Below are positions 1 to 4,189 of a stretch of 5,129 bases of DNA, in pieces (the stretch's first letter is position 1; each line of letters starts with the position of its first letter). The stretch comes from JARRRL01 sp037380725. GTDB taxonomy: Bacteria > Pseudomonadota > Gammaproteobacteria > Pseudomonadales > JANQJO01. The notes below the pieces were generated by a model, which searched no databases, was not told the DNA's origin, and saw only the letters and a list, made by a program, of their open reading frames with translations. The stretch is from positions 1 through 5,129 of the forward strand of contig JARRRL010000181.1 in NCBI GenBank assembly GCA_037380725.1, in the 5' to 3' direction. A program made the translations under genes and the position numbers.

Positions 1-24
1 GGGAGCGTGGGAGCGTGGGAACGA
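1..24. repeat. Edge of a short GC-rich repeat (GGGAGCGT units)
   Basis: Two exact tandem copies of GGGAGCGT (1-8 and 9-16) are followed by a diverged third copy, GGGAACGA (17-24). The block lies just past the 3' end of fleQ and runs into the window edge, so its full extent is unknown. From memory, GGAGCGTGGGAACGAGA resembles one arm of dispersed palindromic repeats (REP-like) found in many environmental proteobacteria. Only one arm would be inside this window. The tandem copies are directly seen; the REP-like identity is inference. Confidence 0.45.
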
Positions 25-49
25 GAGAACAACGTCTGAAGCGGCTTGC

Positions 50-1495
50 TTAGCTTTTCTTGTTCAGCATGTCATACTTTCTCATTTTTTCCACTAAGGT
101 GGTGCGACGGATTTTTAATTTTTCCGCCGCGCGCGCCACCACCCCACTGCATTCGTCCAAAGCCTGTTTGATCAAGTTCGATTCCAGGTGACTCAGATAC
201 ACCTTTAAATCAATACCATTCACCGGCAAGAGCGCTGTTTGCTCCAAACCCGCCACCGTGGGCGTCGGCGCTTCCGTATCCGTCCCTGAATCTTCATCCA
301 CATCATCCACATGTCGAAAACGCGCGGGCAATTCTTTCACACCAATAACGCCATACGGGTGCGTAATGACCAACCGCTCAACCAAGTTCGCCAACTCACG
401 CACATTTCCCGGCCAATCGTGACGGCACAAGGTCATAATGGCTGCCGAATTAAATCGAATTGATCCGCGTTTCTCATTTTCAATGCGTGCGATCAATTCA
501 TTCAGCAATAACGGGATATCTTCCGGTCGTTCACGTAAAGCAGGCATTTCAATGGGAAATACGTTCAATCGATAATACAGATCTTCACGAAAAGTCCCCG
601 CCTCAATATGGCTCATCAGGTTGCGATGCGTGGCCGCAATAATGCGCACATCCGCCGTATGGGTTTTCGCACTGCCCACACGCTCATACGTACGCTCTTG
701 CAAAACACGCAATATTTTCACTTGCATGTGTAAGGGCATATCACCAATTTCATCCAGAAACAGGGTGCCACCTTCGGCCAGCTCAAAACGTCCCGGACGC
801 GCCACCACCGCGCCGGTAAACGCGCCTTTTTCATGACCAAATAATTCACTTTCCAATAACTCAGCGGGAATCGCACCGCAGTTGACGGGCACAAAAGGTT
901 TGTGTCGACGATGCGAGTTATAATGCAAATTGCGCGCAACCACTTCTTTTCCAGTGCCACTCTCCCCCGTAATCAACACATTCACGTCTTTGTCGGCCAC
1001 TTGCGCCATCAGTTCACGCACTTTCACAACCACCCGAGACGTACCCACCAAGCTGCGAAACAATTGCGCTTCGCGACGCTGACGTCGCACCGTATCATCT
1101 TGCATGCCGTCTCGAAAAATTTGAGCGCGGTGCAACGTGTCGAGTAATTTGGTGTAACTGGGTGGAAAGGCCAAATTGGCAATCACGCATTGTTGACCCG
1201 ACTCATCGACATAAGAGCTGCTATTTTCGGAACCGCCATCAATCGTCACAATGGGCACCGATTTGCTCAATACTCTGATTTTTTTGATGTGTTCCGTCAG
1301 TGAACCGTTCACCTTACCAATAAACGCACAGAGAATATCATCCACACAAGCGTCATCACCCTCTGTCAACACGGACTCCCACTGATCAGACACAGCGGAA
1401 ACCGTTCCCTCACCCACAAAATTCAGAATTACCTGAAAATCATGTCGCCTGCGGTCATCATCATCAATCAGTAAAGCTTTAACCGAACGCCACAT
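50..1495 (-). CDS. fleQ: FleQ, sigma54-dependent master activator of flagellar genes
   Basis: FleQ is a cytoplasmic DNA-binding enhancer-binding protein. With RNA polymerase-sigma54 it turns on early flagellar genes, and in Pseudomonas it also controls biofilm genes in response to c-di-GMP. The 481-aa product is close to the family length of about 490. Residues 1-125 form a FleQ-type receiver domain. It keeps the acidic pocket (D11-D14) but has no Asp at the end of strand beta3 (the ILCAFIG stretch, about 54-60), so phosphorylation is unlikely. Residues 145-154 are LFRSLVGTSR, the c-di-GMP-linked linker motif of FleQ. The AAA+ domain follows, with Walker A GESGTGKE (177-184), the sigma54 contact loop GAFTGA (224-229) and Walker B GGTLFLDE (242-249). 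A Fis-type helix-turn-helix lies at about 440-475. I chose the ATG at 1495 over the in-frame TTG at 1501 because GAGAAGAG (1511-1504) is then 8 nt upstream and the protein begins MWR like Pseudomonas FleQ. It is transcribed divergently from fliC. Other flagellar NtrC-family regulators such as FlrA are the same orthologous group. Confidence 0.96.
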   Translation of the reverse strand: MWRSVKALLIDDDDRRRHDFQVILNFVGEGTVSAVSDQWESVLTEGDDACVDDILCAFIGKVNGSLTEHIKKIRVLSKSVPIVTIDGGSENSSSYVDESGQQCVIANLAFPPSYTKLLDTLHRAQIFRDGMQDDTVRRQRREAQLFRSLVGTSRVVVKVRELMAQVADKDVNVLITGESGTGKEVVARNLHYNSHRRHKPFVPVNCGAIPAELLESELFGHEKGAFTGAVVARPGRFELAEGGTLFLDEIGDMPLHMQVKILRVLQERTYERVGSAKTHTADVRIIAATHRNLMSHIEAGTFREDLYYRLNVFPIEMPALRERPEDIPLLLNELIARIENEKRGSIRFNSAAIMTLCRHDWPGNVRELANLVERLVITHPYGVIGVKELPARFRHVDDVDEDSGTDTEAPTPTVAGLEQTALLPVNGIDLKVYLSHLESNLIKQALDECSGVVARAAEKLKIRRTTLVEKMRKYDMLNKKS

Positions 1496-1503
1496 ACTCA
1501 ATT

Positions 1504-1511
1504 CTCTTCTC
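1504..1511 (-). promoter_or_regulatory. fleQ ribosome binding site
   Basis: On the minus strand GAGAAGAG is purine-rich and lies 8 nt before the ATG at 1495. It would be only 2 nt from the alternative TTG at 1501, so it supports the ATG start. The match to AGGAGG is partial. Confidence 0.5.
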
Positions 1512-1523
1512 TGTGCCCGCTAC

Positions 1524-1529
1524 ATTATC
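1524..1529 (-). promoter_or_regulatory. Possible sigma70 -10 box for fleQ
   Basis: GATAAT on the minus strand (1529-1524) matches TATAAT at five of six positions. It would place the transcription start about 20 nt upstream of the fleQ ATG. The hexamer 17 nt further upstream, TCAGCA, matches TTGACA at only three positions, so an activator or another promoter may be involved. In Pseudomonas fleQ is transcribed from a sigma70 promoter, which fits, but the call rests on one hexamer. Confidence 0.3.
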
Positions 1530-1642
1530 CAAACTGACCGATCGAGTGCTGATCGTTTCATTTCCTTTCCGACTTGCCAAATCCAGCGATTTATGCACTA
1601 TTCCTTTTAAGACGCCTTTATCTTTCGAAACACTTTAATCTT

Positions 1643-1668
1643 TCATGACAACTTTTCGATCATGACAA
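1643..1668. repeat. 9-bp direct repeat TCATGACAA, 17-bp spacing
   Basis: TCATGACAA occurs at 1643-1651 and again at 1660-1668, a start-to-start distance of 17 bp. On the minus strand each copy reads TTGTCATGA. Both copies contain the self-complementary core TCATGA. They lie about 150 bp upstream of the fleQ start and 320 bp upstream of the fliC start. The arrangement looks like a pair of binding sites for a regulator, which is inference. Confidence 0.5.
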
Positions 1669-1687
1669 GAACCCGGCATCTTTCCTA

Positions 1688-1705
1688 AGTAAAGATGATT
1701 TTACT
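1688..1705. repeat. Inverted repeat AGTAAA-N6-TTTACT
   Basis: Perfect 6-bp arms (1688-1693 and 1700-1705) flank the spacer GATGAT. The element abuts a 12-bp palindrome that starts at 1707. With such short AT-rich arms it is more likely a protein site than an RNA hairpin, and chance is possible. Confidence 0.35.
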
Positions 1706-1706
1706 C

Positions 1707-1718
1707 ATTTGGCCAAAT
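1707..1718. promoter_or_regulatory. Perfect 12-bp palindrome, operator-like
   Basis: ATTTGGCCAAAT is fully self-complementary. It lies 1 bp after the AGTAAA/TTTACT inverted repeat, in the middle of the divergent intergenic region. It does not match the FleQ box that I recall (GTCA-N6-TGAC). The regulator is unknown. Confidence 0.4.
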
Positions 1719-1830
1719 TTATGACGCGGCTTTCACTAAACGGATAAAATTCGGGCAGATACCAAAATTCACAAGCCCATGGCGTACTGTCCATGTGCTA
1801 GCTCAAATCCGCATTGTGCTTTTTGGTTTT

Positions 1831-1844
1831 TAAAATCGATTTTA
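1831..1844. promoter_or_regulatory. Perfect 14-bp palindrome upstream of the fliC promoter
   Basis: TAAAATCGATTTTA is fully self-complementary and ends 17 bp before the sigma28 -35 element at 1862. That spot suits an activator site or an AT-rich upstream element contacting RNA polymerase. The flanking T-runs make the surroundings AT-rich. No known operator consensus that I recall matches it. Confidence 0.45.
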
Positions 1845-1861
1845 TCCTTCACAATCATTCT

Positions 1862-1888
1862 TAAAAGACTGAACAACAAGGCCGTTAA
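1862..1888 (+). promoter_or_regulatory. Sigma28 (FliA) promoter of fliC
   Basis: TAAA (1862-1865) and GCCGTTAA (1881-1888) reproduce the FliA promoter pattern TAAAGTTT-N11-GCCGATAA. The spacing is exact: 19 nt from the first T of the -35 to the first G of the -10. The -10 octamer matches at seven of eight positions; the -35 matches only in its TAAA core. Transcription would begin near 1895, giving a leader of about 93 nt before the ATG at 1989. Late flagellin genes are normally FliA-dependent, so the site fits its gene. Confidence 0.8.
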
Positions 1889-1943
1889 CTATTTCACAGT
1901 TAGAAAATTTCTACTTTTTGGTTCAAGGTTATATACGCGCACT

Positions 1944-1962
1944 GAATCCAATCGCTGGATTC
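1944..1962 (+). other. Stem-loop in the fliC 5' leader
   Basis: GAATCCA (1944-1950) and TGGATTC (1956-1962) form a perfect 7-bp stem with the 5-nt loop ATCGC. The stem ends 16 nt before the GGAG ribosome binding site. Three GGA triplets (1957, 1972 and 1979) occur here, one in the stem and one in the ribosome binding site. The hairpin is seen in the sequence; a role in translation or mRNA stability is inference. Confidence 0.55.
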
Positions 1963-1978
1963 TTACCTCTCGGAAGTT

Positions 1979-1982
1979 GGAG
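1979..1982 (+). promoter_or_regulatory. fliC ribosome binding site
   Basis: GGAG lies 6 nt upstream of the ATG at 1989. This fixes the flagellin start there rather than at the in-frame ATG at 1779, which has no such site. Confidence 0.75.
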
Positions 1983-1988
1983 TTTGTC

Positions 1989-3986
1989 ATGCCTCAAATC
2001 GTCAATACGAACATTCTTGCCATCAATGCTCAGCGACAGTTAAACAAAACACAGGATATGCAATCCAGCGCCATTCAGCGACTGTCTTCCGGTTTACGCA
2101 TCAACAGCGCCAAAGATGACGCCGCCGGTTTGGCGATATCCACTCGTTTTGAAACACAAGTACGAGGTTTAAATCAAGCGGTTCGAAACGCCAACGATGG
2201 CATTTCATTAGCACAGACCGCAGAAGGCTCAATGCAAGAAATGAGCAACATCCTGCAGCGGATGCGTGAATTGGCGGTGCAATCGGCGAACGGCACCAAC
2301 TCTGCGGATGACCGCGCCTCCATTCAGTCTGAGGTCGATCAACTCTATGATGAATTAGATCGTATCGCTGATAGCACGGAATTCAACGGTGTCAAACTGC
2401 TCGACGGTTCCACGACATCAAGTCGTTTTCAAATTGGCGCCAACGCCAACCAAAGCATCAGTTTCAGCGTGAACTCCGTTACCACCACAGATCTCAATTT
2501 AAATGGCTTCAGTGCATTGGGTGAACTCAATGGTGGGCGTATTAATACTGACATATTTACTACAGCTGGCGCTGCGATTGCCAACAGTGCGGTTACAGTC
2601 AACGGCGTCGCTCTGGGATCATTATCTGCACTTTCCGCAGGCGGTTCACGCACTATTTCCTCCGTAGAAGATTTTTTCAACAACTACACAGGAAGCACCG
2701 GTGTGACCGCAACCGCCTACAACGTAGTAGAAGGCGGCGCCGGAACATCAGGCGTCACGTCCGGCGGCTTGCAAATCAATAGCGATACGGTTGCGATTTC
2801 CGGTAGTATCACCGAATTAGTCGATAACATTAATCGTGATGTTGCAGGTGTCACTGCCGCACTGAACTCAGACGGTGGCATCATACTTTCAAACGATACC
2901 GGTGAAGCCATTATCGTCGGTGGCACCAGTTCAGACGTGCAAGCAGCAGGTCTAACAGCGGGTACTTTCTATGGTTATTTGAGCTTGGAATCCACAGATG
3001 GCGAACCCATCGAAATCGGCTATGACGAAGACAACTCAGGCAGCGTCAGCGTTATCCAACGCTTAGGGTTTAACGAAACAGTTGGTTCCGATGTCGCCAC
3101 TGGCGGCGTAGTAGACGGTACTTATATTTCTAGCTCCGATGGCATCACTATTAATGGCGTCGCTATAGGTGAAGTACGAAACGGCACCTCTGGAGCTGTT
3201 ACTGCCGCAGATATTGCTTCTTCCATAAACTCGGTCACGGGAGACAGTGGTGTTACTGCCGATGCCAGTACTACAATCACTTATGAAGTCGTCATCTCAG
3301 CCTTCCAAGCCGATACACTAGCCACTATCAACGGTGTAAACATTGCTAACACCTCTGCCACCACGCTCGATGATGTCATCAGCACAATAAATGGAGCTAA
3401 TATACCAGGTGTTACCGCTACCACGGATGCCGATGGCCAACTGGTCTTGAACTCCGACCAAGGTCTGGACATCGTTATCAATGCGACAGGCGCAGCCTTC
3501 TTAACCGATACAGGTGGAGCGACCTCTACTACCGAAACCACACGCGGCACCATCGAACTCACCGGCGAAAACGGTGTGGACGTGATTATTTCATCCACTG
3601 CCACCACCCAAACAGCACAAGCCACTGCACTGGCCAAGCTGGGCTTTACCGAGCAAGGTGGTAACTCCACTGCCGTTGGCTTAAAACTCGACGTCACCTC
3701 GGTCAGCAATGCCAACAACGCAATTGAACGTATCGATGACGCCTTGCAAACCCTCTCCAGCTCACGAGCGGATCTAGGTGCTTTGCAAAACCGCCTTTCA
3801 TCGACCATCTCGAACTTGGAAAACGTGTCCCAAAACTTACAAGCGGCGAACTCACGTATCCGAGACGCGGACTTTGCCTCTGAAACGGCTAACCTGACCA
3901 AGTCACAGATCTTGCAACAAGCGGGTATCTCGATGCTTGCGCAGGCGAACGCCAGTCAGCAAAGCGTTCTTTCCCTCCTCGGGTAA
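1989..3986 (+). CDS. fliC: Flagellin (filament protein), large variant
   Basis: This is the exported subunit that polymerises into the flagellar filament. The 665-aa product is long; many flagellins have about 280-500. Residues 1-140 are the conserved N-terminal D0/D1 coiled region, with IVNTNILAINAQ near the start, RLSSGLRINSAKDDAAGLAI (31-50) and LQRMRELAVQ (89-98). Residues 570-665 are the matching C-terminal D1/D0 helices, with SRIRDADFASETANLTKSQI (622-641) and the end LSLLG. The middle (about 165-560) is Ser/Thr/Gly-rich and built from repeated modules (see the two repeat entries), as expected for the exposed, fast-evolving D2/D3 region. No cysteine or tryptophan was seen in the 665 residues, typical of filament proteins. 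The ATG at 1989 is chosen because MPQIVNTN is the normal flagellin start, GGAG precedes it, and the sigma28 promoter lies downstream of the earlier ATG at 1779. The Ser/Thr-rich middle could be glycosylated, but nothing here proves it. fliD follows after 203 bp. Confidence 0.97.
   Translation: MPQIVNTNILAINAQRQLNKTQDMQSSAIQRLSSGLRINSAKDDAAGLAISTRFETQVRGLNQAVRNANDGISLAQTAEGSMQEMSNILQRMRELAVQSANGTNSADDRASIQSEVDQLYDELDRIADSTEFNGVKLLDGSTTSSRFQIGANANQSISFSVNSVTTTDLNLNGFSALGELNGGRINTDIFTTAGAAIANSAVTVNGVALGSLSALSAGGSRTISSVEDFFNNYTGSTGVTATAYNVVEGGAGTSGVTSGGLQINSDTVAISGSITELVDNINRDVAGVTAALNSDGGIILSNDTGEAIIVGGTSSDVQAAGLTAGTFYGYLSLESTDGEPIEIGYDEDNSGSVSVIQRLGFNETVGSDVATGGVVDGTYISSSDGITINGVAIGEVRNGTSGAVTAADIASSINSVTGDSGVTADASTTITYEVVISAFQADTLATINGVNIANTSATTLDDVISTINGANIPGVTATTDADGQLVLNSDQGLDIVINATGAAFLTDTGGATSTTETTRGTIELTGENGVDVIISSTATTQTAQATALAKLGFTEQGGNSTAVGLKLDVTSVSNANNAIERIDDALQTLSSSRADLGALQNRLSSTISNLENVSQNLQAANSRIRDADFASETANLTKSQILQQAGISMLAQANASQQSVLSLLG
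2589..3086 (+). repeat. First copy of the duplicated flagellin middle block
   Basis: FliC residues 201-366 contain three submodules in order. The first has VNGVALG (204-210) and later TGVTA (237-241). The second has INSD (263), SITELVDNIN (273-282), AGVTA (286-290) and GGIILSNDTG (296-305). The third has LSLESTDGEPIEI (331-343) and ends LGFNETVG (359-366). The same order recurs in residues 385-558. The likeness is diverged and was judged by eye. Confidence 0.6.
3141..3662 (+). repeat. Second copy of the duplicated flagellin middle block
   Basis: FliC residues 385-558 repeat the pattern of residues 201-366. They show INGVAIG (388-394) and SGVTA (420-424), then ATINGV (445-450), TLDDVISTIN (459-468), PGVTA (473-477) and GQLVLNSDQG (483-492), then GTIELTGENGVDVII (520-534) and LGFTEQGG (551-558). 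Offsets to the first copy are 184, 184-187 and about 190 residues. At DNA level GGCGTCGCT is identical at 2604-2612 and 3156-3164, exactly 552 bp (184 codons) apart, which supports an ancient in-frame duplication. Confidence 0.6.
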
Positions 3987-4028
3987 ACGTGAAAGCAATC
4001 CTTTGAACGTGACAATATAAACCAACCC

Positions 4029-4061
4029 GTCCCCCGTAGCGTTTTCATCAGCTCGGGGGAC
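4029..4061 (+). terminator. Strong GC hairpin after fliC, no U-tract
   Basis: GTCCCCCG (4029-4036) pairs perfectly with CGGGGGAC (4054-4061). After one bulged T (4037), AGC (4038-4040) pairs with GCT (4051-4053), leaving the 10-nt loop GTTTTCATCA. The stem begins 42 nt after the fliC stop codon. No run of T follows (ACTGTCATT), so it is not a standard intrinsic terminator. It may protect the 3' end of the abundant fliC message, or terminate only in part and allow some read-through into fliD. Confidence 0.55.
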
Positions 4062-4092
4062 ACTGTCATTAAACGCTACACTGTTATTAACG
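4061..4092 (+). repeat. Degenerate direct repeat CACTGTYATTAA(A)CG, 18-bp period
   Basis: CACTGTCATTAAACG (4061-4075) is followed by CACTGTTATTAACG (4079-4092), with one substitution and one single-base gap. The second copy runs into the 8-bp palindrome TAACGTTA (4088-4095). The pair lies between the post-fliC hairpin and fliD and may be part of fliD control. Function unknown. Confidence 0.4.
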
Positions 4093-4096
4093 TTAT
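4070..4096 (+). promoter_or_regulatory. Weak candidate sigma28 promoter for fliD
   Basis: TAAA (4070-4073) is followed at the correct 19-nt spacing by AACGTTAT (4089-4096), which matches GCCGATAA at only four of eight positions. It overlaps the CACTGT repeat. The leader would be about 85 nt, similar to that of fliC. It is far weaker than the fliC promoter, and no sigma54 element was found instead, so fliD may also depend on read-through from fliC. Confidence 0.25.
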
Positions 4097-4189
4097 CTTC
4101 TAATCGAGTCGGTGCTGAACCGCATCGCCAGTCAAGTCATAGAGGACTACAGTAAAAAGTAACCGCAACAAACTGCAAGAAGACACATC

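Larger units (their letters stand above)
1496..1988. other. Divergent fleQ-fliC intergenic regulatory region
   Basis: This 493-bp stretch has no convincing gene. It separates the minus-strand fleQ start from the plus-strand fliC start. It is rich in short symmetric elements: a 9-bp direct repeat (1643-1651 and 1660-1668), an inverted repeat (1688-1705), a 12-bp palindrome (1707-1718), a 14-bp palindrome (1831-1844), a sigma28 promoter (1862-1888) and a leader hairpin (1944-1962). Minor symmetric pairs also occur: CGATC/GATCG (1539-1555) and CATGG/CCATG (1778-1795). I found no sigma54 -24/-12 element on either strand. An open frame from 1779 runs into fliC but includes the promoter, so it is not read as a gene. 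Confidence 0.8.

Noticed and set aside
1499..1501. TTG as fleQ start codon
   Set aside because: The ribosome binding site would be only about 2 nt away; the ATG at 1495 has better spacing and gives the MWR start known in FleQ.
1737..1762. Second sigma28-like element, TAAACGGA-N10-GCAGATAC
   Set aside because: Spacing is one base short, the -10 matches at six of eight positions, and the 1862-1888 site is better and closer to the gene.
1928..1936. TATATA-like -10 box in the fliC leader
   Set aside because: No acceptable -35 hexamer lies 16-18 bp upstream, and the sigma28 promoter explains expression.
1779..1988. 70-residue N-terminal extension of FliC, or a separate small gene
   Set aside because: No ribosome binding site precedes 1779, the residues are unlike flagellin, and the sigma28 promoter of fliC lies inside the stretch.
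3281..3901. 206-residue open frame antisense to fliC
   Set aside because: It is the complement of a strongly coding flagellin region, has no recognisable domain, and its composition mirrors the Ser/Thr/Ala codons of fliC.
4110..4122. Small hairpin CGGT-GCTGA-ACCG before fliD
   Set aside because: Only four base pairs, expected by chance in a spacer of this size.
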